From the NCBI RefSeq assembly GCF_001613465.1, contig NZ_BDCK01000026.1:1-64000 (forward strand): DNA of 64,000 nucleotides, in the 5' to 3' direction. The notes beneath the pieces were generated by a model that had not been told where the DNA came from, made no database searches, and worked only from the letters and a program-made list of their open reading frames with translations. The position numbers and the translations under genes were made by a program. The stretch comes from Nocardia niwae NBRC 108934 = DSM 45340 (GTDB taxonomy: Bacteria; Actinomycetota; Actinomycetes; Mycobacteriales; Mycobacteriaceae). Position 1 is the stretch's first letter. Every line of letters starts with the position of its first letter. Below, in pieces: positions 40,822 through 50,030 of this stretch.

Positions 40822-42474
40822 ATGCCTGTGACGGTGCGAGTAGGGGCAGTGCATCTGGGCTGGGATGTGGTGTCCGTGGCAGCCGGTGGCGGTGGCATTC
40901 CCATCCGGCCGGTTCAGGTGGAGGGGATGTGGACGCCGCCGGCCTATCTGCTGGCGGATTCGTCGGGACGGCTACATACGGCGGGCGTGGAACGCAACAG
41001 GCCGGATCTCGGGATGGCGATCGCCGACGTGCGCGACATCCTGGGACATCCGCAGATCGTGGTCGCGGGCGCGACATGGCCCGCCGAGCTGGTCTTCCGT
41101 GCGCGCATGTACAACCCGCTCGCCGAGATCGGCAAGCACTTGCGCGGCAAGCCGGACCTGGTGGCGTTGCCTTTCCCGGACAGCTGGCCGGAGGAGAAGG
41201 TCGAGATCTACGCGTCGATGGTGGAACAGCTCGACGTCGTCGTGGAGCCGCTCCCGGAGAGCGTGGCGCTGTCCGGCTATGTCCGCGCGCTCGGGCTCGT
41301 GCACCCGCCGGACCGGGCCAGGCCGAACGGCATCGGCGCGACGGGGGTGTACTCCGACGGCCGCAGCATGCTGGTGGTCGCGGTGCACGGCGACGACGAG
41401 CAGCCCACCGAGTCGGTGGACGTCCCGGTGGACGCGGAGGCCATGCGGGATGCCCGGTCGGCGGACGACGTCGTGATCGAAGTGATGGCCGCGGCCCGTT
41501 CGATCGGCGCCGACACCTCGACGGTCCTGTTGTCGGGCAATGTGCGCTTCAACGACGCGTTGCGCCTGGCCTTCCAGAACCATCTCGGACACCGCCTCCA
41601 GGTGGCCGACCATCCGATGCACGCGCTCGTCCTGGGCGCGGCGCACCTGCTGGTGAGCGACACGGAGGAGAGCGAGCCGGAGCCCGCGGGCAGGCACGCC
41701 GAACCCGCACCCGCCCCGCAGCGCCCGGACGCCCGGTCACAGGCCGAGTACGCGCCGCCGCAACCGGCGGACACCGGGCCGCGCCACCCGGAGCATCCGT
41801 CGGCGCGGCCGGTGCCCGGCGTCCAGTACGGGCCGGGCTATCCCACCCAGCCCGACGAGGCGACGACCAGGATCGGGCGCGACGAAGTGCCGCGCGGTCT
41901 CCCGCCGAACCTCGCCGAGCTGGGCAGCCGCTTCACCCGGCCGCCGAGCGCCCCCGAGGATCAGGCGGGTCCGCCGCCCGGGCCGCCAGGCGGGCCGGTG
42001 CCGCCGCTCGGGCCGCGGCCGCCCTACCCGGGAGCGGCGGAACAGCAGTCTTACCCTGGCCGACAGCACCAAGGCGCGTGGCAGGACCAAGGCGCGGAGT
42101 CCGAGGACGAGGAGCGGCACCGCAAAGGCAAGCTCTGGAACAAGATGAAAGGGAACTTGTTCGGAGCGAGTACCGTCGCCGGGGCGATGGCGCTGGCCGT
42201 GGTCGCGCTGCCGTCCGGGAATCACCAGGCGCAACCGGCCGCCCTCGACGCGGGATCGGTCTCCGAGCGGGCGGCCGAGGCCGAGCCGGTCGCGTGTCCG
42301 ACGGTTCCCTACGCGATCACGCGCCCAAGGCCAGGGGTTACCACCGCGCGGGGCGACCAGCGGGAAGCGCAGAAAAGCTCCGCGGAATGCGGACGGCCGG
42401 ACGCCGACACCCTGCGCTACCTGATTCCGGGACCGCCCGGCGCGATCGACCTCGGCCCGCCGATCGAGATCTGA
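40822..42474 (+). CDS. Membrane protein with ASKHA-like N-domain and proline-rich linker
   Basis: A 550-residue protein from ATG 40822. Residues ~1-275 form a soluble domain starting VRVGAVHLGWDVVSVAAGGG, with a repeat-like beta architecture that recalls the degenerate actin/Hsp70-type domains of ESX-associated proteins. A Pro-rich linker spans ~275-430. A charged segment (ESEDEERHRKGKLWNKMKGN) precedes one membrane helix at ~452-470 (STVAGAMALAVVALP), and an external tail with two cysteines (VACPTV, SAECGR) follows. No catalytic motif is visible. The overall plan is like the protein that runs off the right edge. It closes the signalling block; rplM begins 175 bases on. Confidence 0.82.
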   Translation: MPVTVRVGAVHLGWDVVSVAAGGGGIPIRPVQVEGMWTPPAYLLADSSGRLHTAGVERNRPDLGMAIADVRDILGHPQIVVAGATWPAELVFRARMYNPLAEIGKHLRGKPDLVALPFPDSWPEEKVEIYASMVEQLDVVVEPLPESVALSGYVRALGLVHPPDRARPNGIGATGVYSDGRSMLVVAVHGDDEQPTESVDVPVDAEAMRDARSADDVVIEVMAAARSIGADTSTVLLSGNVRFNDALRLAFQNHLGHRLQVADHPMHALVLGAAHLLVSDTEESEPEPAGRHAEPAPAPQRPDARSQAEYAPPQPADTGPRHPEHPSARPVPGVQYGPGYPTQPDEATTRIGRDEVPRGLPPNLAELGSRFTRPPSAPEDQAGPPPGPPGGPVPPLGPRPPYPGAAEQQSYPGRQHQGAWQDQGAESEDEERHRKGKLWNKMKGNLFGASTVAGAMALAVVALPSGNHQAQPAALDAGSVSERAAEAEPVACPTVPYAITRPRPGVTTARGDQREAQKSSAECGRPDADTLRYLIPGPPGAIDLGPPIEI

Positions 42475-42648
42475 CGCGATTTCTCCCCGCGATACCCCAC
42501 TGGTATCGTGGCTCGTCGGCGTGTGGAACGCCCGGTCGACCCGTGTGGATCGCCCGGACGTCCACCGAGGCCCGGGTCTCCACCGGCCGCCGGGAACACC
42601 TCGACCGCACGCCTGGCCGGCAACACCGACGACAGACAGGGAAGCACT

Positions 42649-43092
42649 GTGCCTACGTACAGCCCCAAGGCGGGTGACGTGACCCGTAAGTGGTACGTCA
42701 TCGACGCCACTGACGTAGTGCTCGGCCGTCTCGCCGTCCAGGCAGCGAATCTGCTGCGTGGCAAGACGAAGCCGACCTACGCCCCGCACGTCGATGGTGG
42801 CGATTTCGTCATCATCATCAATGCCGACAAGGTCGCCATCAGCGGCAACAAGCGGCAGGACAAGCTGATCCACCACCACTCCGGGCACCCGGGCGGCCTC
42901 AAGTCGCGGACCGTCGGTCAGGTGTTGGAGACCCGTCCCGACCGCCTGGTGGAGAAGGCCGTCAAGGGCATGATCCCGAAGAACAAGCTCGGCAACGCGA
43001 TCGCGGGCAAGCTGAAGGTGTACGCGGGCCCGACGCACCCGCACGCCGCCCAGCAGCCCATTCCGTTCGAGATCAAGCAGGTGGCCCAGTGA
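42649..43092 (+). CDS. rplM: 50S ribosomal protein L13
   Basis: A 147-residue protein, the family length, starting at GTG 42649 with ACAGGGAAGC upstream. It begins VPTYSPKAGDVTRKWYVIDA and contains LGRLAVQAANLLRGK and the HHHSGHPGGLKSRTV segment of L13, an early-assembling 50S protein. The frame is open further upstream but the extra residues are not L13-like. Its stop overlaps rpsI by four bases (GTGA). In M. tuberculosis (Rv3443c) it directly follows the ESX-4 genes; here a 13-kb block lies between. Confidence 0.97.
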   Translation: MPTYSPKAGDVTRKWYVIDATDVVLGRLAVQAANLLRGKTKPTYAPHVDGGDFVIIINADKVAISGNKRQDKLIHHHSGHPGGLKSRTVGQVLETRPDRLVEKAVKGMIPKNKLGNAIAGKLKVYAGPTHPHAAQQPIPFEIKQVAQ

Positions 43093-43598
43093 CCGCTCCC
43101 GAGGAATTCAACGAGGAATACGTCGAGGAATTCGACGCTGCCGAGGCCGTAGAGGACGGTGCGGGCTACGAGGACTCCGAGGCCTCGGCGTCCTACGCCC
43201 CGGTCGTGATCGACCGCCCGGTGCAGACCGTCGGCCGCCGCAAGGAGGCCGTCGTGCGCGTGCGCCTGCTGCCCGGCTCCGGCAACTTCGTGCTCAACGG
43301 CCGCACCATCGAGGACTACTTCCCGAACAAGGTGCACCAGCAGCTGGTCAAGTCGCCGCTGGTGACCGTCGAGCGCACCGAGTCCTTCGACGTGCACGCC
43401 CGCCTCGTCGGCGGCGGCCCGTCCGGCCAGGCAGGCGCTCTGCGGCTGGCCATCGCCCGCGCGCTGATCGAGGTCACCCCGGAGGATCGTCCCGCCCTCA
43501 AGCGGGCCGGCTTCCTGACCCGTGACCCGCGCGCCACCGAGCGCAAGAAGTACGGTCTGAAGAAGGCGCGTAAGGCGCCGCAGTACTCGAAGCGCTGA
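43089..43598 (+). CDS. rpsI: 30S ribosomal protein S9
   Basis: A 169-residue protein with an acidic N-terminal extension of about 40 residues (EEFNEEYVEEFDAAEAVEDG) typical of actinobacterial S9. The conserved core follows: GRRKEAVVRVRLLPGSGNFVLNGRTIEDYF, GGGPSGQAGALRLAIARAL and the C-terminal KKYGLKKARKAPQYSKR, which reaches toward the P-site tRNA. It is translationally coupled to rplM. A long hairpin just after the stop ends the pair. Confidence 0.97.
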   Translation: MTAPEEFNEEYVEEFDAAEAVEDGAGYEDSEASASYAPVVIDRPVQTVGRRKEAVVRVRLLPGSGNFVLNGRTIEDYFPNKVHQQLVKSPLVTVERTESFDVHARLVGGGPSGQAGALRLAIARALIEVTPEDRPALKRAGFLTRDPRATERKKYGLKKARKAPQYSKR

Positions 43599-43607
43599 TT
43601 TCGGCAA

Positions 43608-43661
43608 CGTCGACCTTCGGCGTCCGGCATCCTCGCGGTGCCGGACGCGGTACGGTCGACG
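43608..43661 (+). terminator. Two-part hairpin terminator after rpsI
   Basis: An inner 10-bp stem (43620-43629 with 43639-43648) is extended by an outer 8-bp stem (43608-43615 with 43654-43661). No long T tract follows, as is common for terminators in high-GC actinobacteria. Confidence 0.65.
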
Positions 43662-43813
43662 CGGCAGCTGTACGAGAGCAGGCTCCCAGCGAACAGCTGG
43701 TCGCCTGCTCTCGCGCTGTATGAAGACGCGGCGTTCGCGGGGCCTTCGTGGTGCACGGGCCGGTGCCTCCCGGGCCGACGCCCACGCCACAGATCACCAA
43801 TGAGGGGCGAGGT

Positions 43814-45190
43814 ATGGGACGGTTGTTCGGCACCGACGGAGTCCGCGGGCTTGCCAACGAGTCATTGAGTCCGGAGCTTGCGCTGCGCGTGTCCGGTGCG
43901 GCCGCGCAGATCCTGAGCCGGGGCAAGAGACGTGCGCTCGCGGTGGTCGGCCGCGACCCGCGAGCCAGCGGCGAGATGCTCGAGGCCGCCGTGACCGCGG
44001 GCCTGACCGCGGCGGGCGTGGATGTGCTGTCGGTGGGGGTGCTGCCCACGCCCGCGGTCGCCTATCTCACCGGTTTGTACGACGCGTGTCTCGGCGTGAT
44101 GATCTCCGCCTCGCACAACCCGATGCCGGACAACGGGATCAAGATCTTCGCCGCGGGCGGGCACAAACTCGACGACGCGATCGAGGACCGAATCGAGGCG
44201 CTGATGGCCGCCCAGACGCCGTTCCGCCCGACCGGCGCGGGCATCGGACGGGTGCGTAACGCGGCGGGCGCGCGCGATCAAGGGCTGACCGTCCCGGATC
44301 AGTACAGCCTGGCGGGCACCCACGAACGCTATGTGGAGCACCTGGTCGAGGCGACCGGGCAGGACCTGTCCGGGCTGACCGTCGTGGTCGACTGCGCGCA
44401 CGGCGCCGCCGCCGAGGTGGGGCCCGCCGCCTACCGCGAGGCGGGGGCGACGGTGATCGCCATCAACGCCGAGCCCGACGGGCTGAACATCAACGAGGGT
44501 TGCGGTTCGACCCATCTCGACCAGGTGCGGGCCGCGGTGGTGGAGCACGGCGCCGACCTCGGTCTCGCGCACGACGGCGACGCCGACCGCTGCCTGGCCG
44601 TGGACGCCTACGGCAATGTCGTCGACGGCGACGCGATCCTCGCGATCCTCGCCCTGGCCATGCACGAAGCGGGCGAGCTGGCGCAAGACACCCTGGTCGC
44701 CACCGTGATGAGCAACCTCGGTCTGCACATCGCCATGCGCGCGGCCGGAATCACCGTGCGCACCACCGCCGTCGGCGACCGCTACGTGCTCGAGGAGTTG
44801 CGGCGCGGCGGCTTCACACTCGGCGGAGAACAGTCGGGGCACGTGGTGTTCCCGCGATACGGCACCACCGGTGACGGCATCCTCACCGGCATGCGCCTGA
44901 TGGCGCGGATGGCGCAGTCCCAGCGCACTCTGGCCGACCTGGCCGCCGTGCTGCAGACGGTGCCGCAGATCCTGGTGAACGTGCCGGTCAGCGACAAATC
45001 CGTGGTCGCGCGCGCCCCCGAGATCCGGGACGCGGTGCTGGAGGCGGAACGAGTGCTCGGTGACTCCGGTCGAGTGCTGCTGCGGCCCAGCGGCACCGAA
45101 GAACTGGTGCGGGTGATGGTGGAAGCCACCGACCCGGCTCAGGCGCGCCAGCTGGCGGACGACTTGGCCAAGCGGGTCGCGGCGGTCTGA
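43814..45190 (+). CDS. glmM: Phosphoglucosamine mutase
   Basis: A 458-residue enzyme that converts glucosamine-6-phosphate to glucosamine-1-phosphate for UDP-GlcNAc and peptidoglycan. Motifs: the N-terminal FGTDGVRGLAN, the phosphoserine loop MISASHNPMPDNGIK with S100, the metal loop LAHDGDADRCLAVD, GGEQSGHVVF for sugar binding, and the C-terminal phosphate loop RPSGTEELVRVMVE. The start ATG at 43814 has GAGGGGCGAGGT upstream. In M. tuberculosis it is Rv3441c, also next to rpsI. glmS, the preceding step in the pathway, is 6 kb downstream. Confidence 0.96.
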   Translation: MGRLFGTDGVRGLANESLSPELALRVSGAAAQILSRGKRRALAVVGRDPRASGEMLEAAVTAGLTAAGVDVLSVGVLPTPAVAYLTGLYDACLGVMISASHNPMPDNGIKIFAAGGHKLDDAIEDRIEALMAAQTPFRPTGAGIGRVRNAAGARDQGLTVPDQYSLAGTHERYVEHLVEATGQDLSGLTVVVDCAHGAAAEVGPAAYREAGATVIAINAEPDGLNINEGCGSTHLDQVRAAVVEHGADLGLAHDGDADRCLAVDAYGNVVDGDAILAILALAMHEAGELAQDTLVATVMSNLGLHIAMRAAGITVRTTAVGDRYVLEELRRGGFTLGGEQSGHVVFPRYGTTGDGILTGMRLMARMAQSQRTLADLAAVLQTVPQILVNVPVSDKSVVARAPEIRDAVLEAERVLGDSGRVLLRPSGTEELVRVMVEATDPAQARQLADDLAKRVAAV

Positions 45191-45332
45191 TTCGGCCGCG
45201 ACGTCGTCGCGGCGGGTTCACGGCCCTGTATGGCTCGCGTTCGAGCGACCGCCCACGGTGCCGCATCCGGTTCGAATCCTGGGTCCGCATGAACCCGCTG
45301 GTCGGCAACGGGTTTCGGGTGGGCGCCGTGCG

Positions 45333-46994
45333 TCAGTGGGTTTCGGTGAGTACGCCCGCGTTCATGTGCCAGCGGCGGGTTGCGCGAACGGTGTCGAGCA
45401 TGCGGCGGTCGTGGGTCACGAGCAGCAATGTGCCGGTGAAGGATTCGACGGCCTGCTCCAATTGTTCGATGGCGGGGAGATCCAGGTGGTTGGTCGGTTC
45501 GTCCAGCACGAGCAGGTTCACCCCACGGGCTTGGAGCAGGGCCAGGGCGGCGCGGGTGCGTTCACCGGGCGAGAGGGTGTCGCACGGGCGCAGCACATGC
45601 GGGCCACGCAGACCGAATTTCGCCAGCAGCGTGCGCGTCTCGGCCTCCGGCCAATCCGGCAGTTCGGCGCCGAACGTGTCGGCCAGCGCGGCGGGTCCGC
45701 GGAACAGCCCGCGCGCCTGGTCCACCTCGCCGATCCGGACGCCGGAACCCAGGCTCGCGGTTCCGCTGTCGGGCCGGAGCTTCCCCAGTAGCAGCGCCAG
45801 CAGCGTCGACTTCCCGGATCCGTTCGCCCCGGTGAGCACGATGCGGTCCGCCCAGTCGACCTGAGTGGTGACCGGGCCCAGCGCGAAGTCGCCACGAGTG
45901 ACCCTCGCCTGCGACAGGGTCGCCACCACCGAGCCGCTGCGCGGGGCCGCGGCGATGCTCATGCGCAGCTCCCATTCCTTGCGCGGTTCCTCCACCACCT
46001 CGAGTCGTTCGATGCGGCGCTGGGTCTGCCTGGCCTTGGCCGCCTGCTTCTCGGTGGATTCGGCCCGCATCTTGCGGCCCGCCTTGTCCGAGTCCAGCTT
46101 CCTGGGATCGCGCGCTTTGCGGCGTGCGTTGCGCACGCCGTGTTCGAGCCAGTTGCGCTGCATCTGGGCGCGGGCCTCCAAGCCCGCCTTGGTGTCGGCG
46201 TACTCGTCGTAGGCCTCGCGCGCGTGCTGCCGGGCGATCTCACGCTCCATCAGATACGACTCGTAGCCGCCGTCGTACGACCCGACCTGCTGCTGGGCCA
46301 GATCCAGTTCCACGATGCGATTCACGGTGCGCGCCAAAAACTCCCGGTCGTGACTGATCACCATCAGCGGGACCCGCACGCCGGCGACGAACTGCTCGAG
46401 CCGGGCCAACCCGTCCAGATCCAGGTCGTTGGTCGGCTCATCGAGCAGCAGGATGTCGAAGCGCGACAACAGGACCGAGGCCAGCCCGGCGCGGGCGGCC
46501 TGGCCACCGGACAAACCGGTCATGGGCGTGTCCAGGCCGTTGGGCAGGCTGTCCGCGAGGCCCAGATCGGCGGCGACCTCGTGGGCGCGCTGGTCCAGGT
46601 CCGCACCGCCGAGGGCGAGCCAGCGTTCCAGCGCGGGGGAGTACTCGTCCGGCCCGCCTTCGGCGAGGCGCTCCGCCGCGGCGTCCATCGCCCGCTGGGC
46701 CTCGGTGACACCGGTCCGGCGCCCGAGGAACTCGAAGACGGTCTCGCCGCGGACCCGCTGCGCCTCCTGGGCCAGATAGCCGACCGTCGCGTCCGGAGGA
46801 CTGAGCGTGATGCTGCCGGTCGGCGAGTGCCGGTCGGCGAGCATGCGCAGCAGCGTCGACTTGCCCGCGCCGTTCACGCCGACCAGCCCGATCACGTCAC
46901 CCGGCGCGAGGGTCAGGTCGAGGTCGGCGAACAGCGTGCGCTCCCCGTGAGCGGCCGACAGGCCGCGGGCATGCAGAGTGGTGCTCACCAGCAC
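45333..46994 (-). CDS. ABC-F family ATP-binding protein
   Basis: A 553-residue protein with two ABC ATPase domains and no membrane segment. Domain 1: VGVNGAGKSTLL (Walker A), LSGGQAARAGLA, LLLDEPTNDLD. Domain 2: TGANGSGKSTLLALLL, LSPGERTRAALAL, LVLDEPTNHLD. The linker between (~250-330) is highly charged, the P-site tRNA interaction motif region of ABC-F proteins. Members act on stalled or antibiotic-bound ribosomes, so it may protect against ribosome-targeting drugs. It starts at GTG 46994 or two codons later at GTG 46988; neither has a strong ribosome site. It is convergent with glmM. Confidence 0.92.
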   Translation of the reverse strand: MLVSTTLHARGLSAAHGERTLFADLDLTLAPGDVIGLVGVNGAGKSTLLRMLADRHSPTGSITLSPPDATVGYLAQEAQRVRGETVFEFLGRRTGVTEAQRAMDAAAERLAEGGPDEYSPALERWLALGGADLDQRAHEVAADLGLADSLPNGLDTPMTGLSGGQAARAGLASVLLSRFDILLLDEPTNDLDLDGLARLEQFVAGVRVPLMVISHDREFLARTVNRIVELDLAQQQVGSYDGGYESYLMEREIARQHAREAYDEYADTKAGLEARAQMQRNWLEHGVRNARRKARDPRKLDSDKAGRKMRAESTEKQAAKARQTQRRIERLEVVEEPRKEWELRMSIAAAPRSGSVVATLSQARVTRGDFALGPVTTQVDWADRIVLTGANGSGKSTLLALLLGKLRPDSGTASLGSGVRIGEVDQARGLFRGPAALADTFGAELPDWPEAETRTLLAKFGLRGPHVLRPCDTLSPGERTRAALALLQARGVNLLVLDEPTNHLDLPAIEQLEQAVESFTGTLLLVTHDRRMLDTVRATRRWHMNAGVLTETH

Positions 46995-47135
46995 GAGTCT
47001 GCCGTGCTCGGGGTAGCACCCTGAGGTCGGCCCCGGGAGAAATCAGGGTCGGAATCGGCCGCCGGGCCGATGGCGGGGCCCGCGACGGCGGGCAGAGTGG
47101 AACTCGTAGCGATCACCGCACGAGAGGGAAGACCA

Positions 47136-47327
47136 ATGACCGCCCCCACCCGCCGTTTCACCCGCTCCACCCACGACAAGTGGATCGCAGGCGTCTGCGG
47201 TGGCATCGCCGAGTACCTCGGCTGGAACGCCAACGTCGTCCGGCTGCTGTTCGTGGTGTCGTGCCTGCTGCCAGGTCCGCAGTTCGTCATCTACCTGGTG
47301 CTGTGGCTGCTGATGCCGAAGAAGTGA
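47136..47327 (+). CDS. PspC-domain small membrane protein
   Basis: A 63-residue protein. RRFTRSTHDKWIAGVCGGIAEYLGWN at residues 6-31 is the PspC signature, followed by one membrane helix (VVRLLFVVSCLLPGPQFVIYLVLWLL) and a short lysine end (MPKK). PspC-like proteins sit in the cytoplasmic membrane and respond to envelope stress. In this bare form the partner is unknown. The start ATG has GAGAGGGAAGA upstream. It is followed within 100 bases by a small gene on the same strand. Confidence 0.9.
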   Translation: MTAPTRRFTRSTHDKWIAGVCGGIAEYLGWNANVVRLLFVVSCLLPGPQFVIYLVLWLLMPKK

Positions 47328-47423
47328 ACGCGGGGGCTGCGTCGAGCCCGCGCGGGTGTCAGGATGGAACGATGCCGCTGCTGCGGCACCGCGCCACCGC
47401 ACGAGTCCTGCTGAGGAGGAGTC

Positions 47424-47732
47424 ATGATCACCTCGAGCGAATTCCCCGGTCTGGATATACCCGGCATCGACGCGTCCTCGTCCCTCGGCGGGCTGGGCGC
47501 GGTCGAACTGCAGCACCCGACCCAGGACATCGACGGCAACGGCACCCTGGACACCATCACCACCACGGGTGACGAGGCGATGCAGGTCTGGACCGACTAC
47601 GACCACGACGGCTTCGCCGACCACGTCACCGTGGTGGAGAAGGACGGCGACTACGCCGCATGGGAATTCCACCGTTACCCCGACGGCACCTCGGAATGGG
47701 TCCGCACCGACCGAGGCAGGATCGGCGGCTGA
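47424..47732 (+). CDS. Small acidic protein with DxDxDG-like loops
   Basis: A 102-residue protein starting at ATG 47424 with GAGGAGGAG upstream. Two short loops, DIDGNGTLDT (~36) and DYDHDGFADH (~58), resemble calcium-binding DxDxDG loops of EF-hand or integrin type. The C-terminal half (VTVVEKDGDYAAWEFHRYPDG) is beta-rich. It has no signal peptide. I recall it as close to the actinobacterial DUF6802 family, found beside ESX or cell-wall genes, function unknown. Confidence 0.85.
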   Translation: MITSSEFPGLDIPGIDASSSLGGLGAVELQHPTQDIDGNGTLDTITTTGDEAMQVWTDYDHDGFADHVTVVEKDGDYAAWEFHRYPDGTSEWVRTDRGRIGG

Positions 47733-47858
47733 TCGTCGCCGCGAGAGCGGAATTCGGGGGAACCGAGTGTCGGCGTGTTGCGTCGAAGGAAGTACGGCGG
47801 CAATCGGTGCGAACGAGTGTCGCGCCGCGCGATGACACTACGAAGACGGAGGGGAAAC

Positions 47859-48170
47859 GTGGGCGGGTCGGAAATGGTCGGCGTCCGCACCGGAGAACTG
47901 GGTGCGCTGGGCAGCGACTATCGGAGATCGGCGGACGCTGTCCGCGACCAGGCGAAGCGAGTCGCCGATCACCTCTTCGGCAGCACCGGCGAGGCGGGCC
48001 GGAACTACGCGCCGCAGGGCATCGCGGTATATCAAGGGTTGGAACGGATCGGCGCCTGGCTGCGGAACTGGAGTGACGCCACCACCGCCACCGCCGACGC
48101 GCTGGGGGCCGCCGTGGTGGTCTACGCCGAGACAGACCAGCAGCGCGCGTCCGAGACGAACAAGTCATGA
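47859..48170 (+). CDS. EspC-like type VII secretion target
   Basis: A 103-residue protein from GTG 47859 with GGAGGGG upstream. It aligns by eye along its length with M. tuberculosis EspC (also 103 residues): VRTGELGALGSDYRRSAD matches the N-terminal VQPERLGVLASHHDNAA block, and ALGAAVVVYAETDQQRA matches SLRIAAKIYSEADEA. YAETD is a full YxxxD/E secretion signal at the C-terminus, the clearest such motif in the window. EspC-type proteins are co-secreted with a larger partner; the next gene is the obvious candidate. No ESX core gene lies within 20 kb of it, so the exporter is probably the ESX-4-type machine upstream or another system. Confidence 0.82.
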   Translation: MGGSEMVGVRTGELGALGSDYRRSADAVRDQAKRVADHLFGSTGEAGRNYAPQGIAVYQGLERIGAWLRNWSDATTATADALGAAVVVYAETDQQRASETNKS

Positions 48171-48222
48171 GACCGCCGAGCGACTCGGGCCGGCGCGGTC
48201 GTAGCGTCGAGGAGCCGGTGTC

Positions 48223-49986
48223 ATGACGGTTTCCTGGCACGGCAAGGCGATCGACGCCCTCTTGGACGAGGGCAGCGCGGGGCTGCGGTACTGGATCGAG
48301 TTCATGCCGCTGTACGAGGCGGCGTTCGGCGGCAACGGGGGCCGCGGTGACCTCGGCAAGCTGCTGGCGATGTACGACGAGCAGCGCGGCACCCGGCTGG
48401 AGAAGTTGGAGCAGGCGGGAGAGGCGCTGAAAGTCGCTCTGGCCGAGGTCGATCGGCAATGGGACGCGCAGCAGGGCTACACCCGTCGGCTCCCGGAGTT
48501 GTGGCAGGGCACGGCGGCCGCTGCCGCGCTCGACATGCTCGGCAAACAGGCGGTCCTGGCCGACGAGGACCGGCAGCATGCCAGGGCGGCCATGACCGTG
48601 ATCGCCGATATGGCGAGTTCGCTGCGCTCGGCGGTGGCCGCGAAGGCGTTCGCCACCCGGGAGTTGCTGGAGGGCCCGGTGGGCGGCGGCAAAGCGGTGA
48701 CGATCGATGGCAAGACACCGGGCGACGTGAAAGTCGTTGTCGACGTGCACAGTGCGCGGGAATGGATCAGCGCCGAACAGGTGCGCGAACTCGGCCGCAT
48801 CTTCCCCGCGCTCGCGGTGCCGGAGGACAAGATCAACAAGAGTGTTCTCGGCCTCATCAACTCCGACAGCAAGAATCTGCTCACCGGCGCGTACGGCGAT
48901 CGGGTGCGCAGCGTCACCGACGAGTGGCTGACCAAGACATTCAAGCCGGACTTCGACCGCAAGCTGGCGTCCTACGCCGACGTCTGCGCCGAGGTCGATC
49001 GACTGTTCAAGGACCAGTACAAGAACCTCACCGACGCCTTGGCGCAGCTGTCCGAACAGGCTTACCCGCGCCCGGAAGGGTCGTCCCTGACACAGCCGGG
49101 CACGCCGTCCAGCCAGGCTGAGCCCCAGCAAACGAGTGCCCCCGGGCCGCCCGGCACGCCCGCCGCCACGGTCCCGGCGAGCGCCACACCGAGCAGCGTC
49201 CCGGCATCGACCGCGCCGGAGACAACGAGCACGGCCGGCACTCCGGTCACGCCCAGCACTCCGGCCACGCCCAGCAGTCCGGCTGGCCCCGCGCCCAGGA
49301 TGCCCGCGTTGGACGGACTGGCCGCGCTCAGCCAGGTGGCGCGCGAATTCGCGCCGCTGGCAACGAGCCTCGGCCAGGCGGTGGAACAGGGGGTGTCCGC
49401 GCTCAGCGGCATCATCGAAAGCGGTATCGACGACACGATCGAAAAGCTCATGCAGAGCGTCGACCCGCAGAACGTCCCAGCAGACGACCGAGACCACGAA
49501 GAGACAGACGGAAAGCCCCGGGCGGAGGCGGAATTCGATCTCGGCGGAAAGCATGTCGAGTTCGAGATGGGCCCGGACGGCCGGTTGCGGCTCCTGCTCT
49601 CCGATGCCACGGGTGCGGGGCAGGAGTTCACCGTCGAGCTGAACGAGCAGGGGCTGCCGATCATCTCGATGGAGCCGAAAGCCGGTGACGAACCAGCCCC
49701 TGCGCCCGAGGCTCCGGCACCGGAGGTGCAGCGAAACGAGGGATCGCCGGCGCCGGAATCGCAGGAGGACTCGATTTCGCCCGCGCCGGGCCCGGAACCC
49801 GGCACCAGCACCGGCCCGCCGGGCGGGATCCTTCCCGGTGCCCGGCGCGAGGAAGACGGCGAGCACTACCCGAAGGCGATGCCCGGCCAGGGCGAGCGGG
49901 ATCCCGGCGCGCCGGTGGACAGCGGCGCGGAACTCGCCGAGGCGGGACCGTTGGACGCGGATTTCGCCGAGGCGGGCCCGCTGTGA
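48223..49986 (+). CDS. Large WxG-containing, proline-rich putative ESX substrate
   Basis: A 587-residue protein. Residues ~1-280 are helical and carry ELWQGTAAAAALDML (~90), a WxG turn between long helices, as in large ESX substrates. A low-complexity Pro/Thr/Ser/Ala linker follows (~280-370), then a helix (EFAPLATSLGQAVEQGVSAL), a small beta-rich acidic domain (FDLGGKHVEFEMGPDGRLRLLL, ~430-490), and a Pro/Glu-rich tail ending LDADFAEAGPL. It has no signal peptide and no membrane helix. It starts 53 bases after the EspC-like gene with GAGGAG upstream. The pairing recalls EspA-EspC, but sequence similarity to EspA is not evident. Confidence 0.82.
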   Translation: MTVSWHGKAIDALLDEGSAGLRYWIEFMPLYEAAFGGNGGRGDLGKLLAMYDEQRGTRLEKLEQAGEALKVALAEVDRQWDAQQGYTRRLPELWQGTAAAAALDMLGKQAVLADEDRQHARAAMTVIADMASSLRSAVAAKAFATRELLEGPVGGGKAVTIDGKTPGDVKVVVDVHSAREWISAEQVRELGRIFPALAVPEDKINKSVLGLINSDSKNLLTGAYGDRVRSVTDEWLTKTFKPDFDRKLASYADVCAEVDRLFKDQYKNLTDALAQLSEQAYPRPEGSSLTQPGTPSSQAEPQQTSAPGPPGTPAATVPASATPSSVPASTAPETTSTAGTPVTPSTPATPSSPAGPAPRMPALDGLAALSQVAREFAPLATSLGQAVEQGVSALSGIIESGIDDTIEKLMQSVDPQNVPADDRDHEETDGKPRAEAEFDLGGKHVEFEMGPDGRLRLLLSDATGAGQEFTVELNEQGLPIISMEPKAGDEPAPAPEAPAPEVQRNEGSPAPESQEDSISPAPGPEPGTSTGPPGGILPGARREEDGEHYPKAMPGQGERDPGAPVDSGAELAEAGPLDADFAEAGPL

Positions 49987-50030
49987 GCCCGGCGGCTGGT
50001 CCGCACCCGGAATGAACAAGGAGGCGCAGC

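Noticed and set aside
45262..45290. tRNA-like T-arm sequence (GGTTCGAATCC followed by GTCCGCA) after glmM
   Set aside because: No matching 5' acceptor strand, D-arm or anticodon arm can be folded upstream at the right distance, and one T-stem pair is mismatched. At most it is a tRNA remnant or chance.
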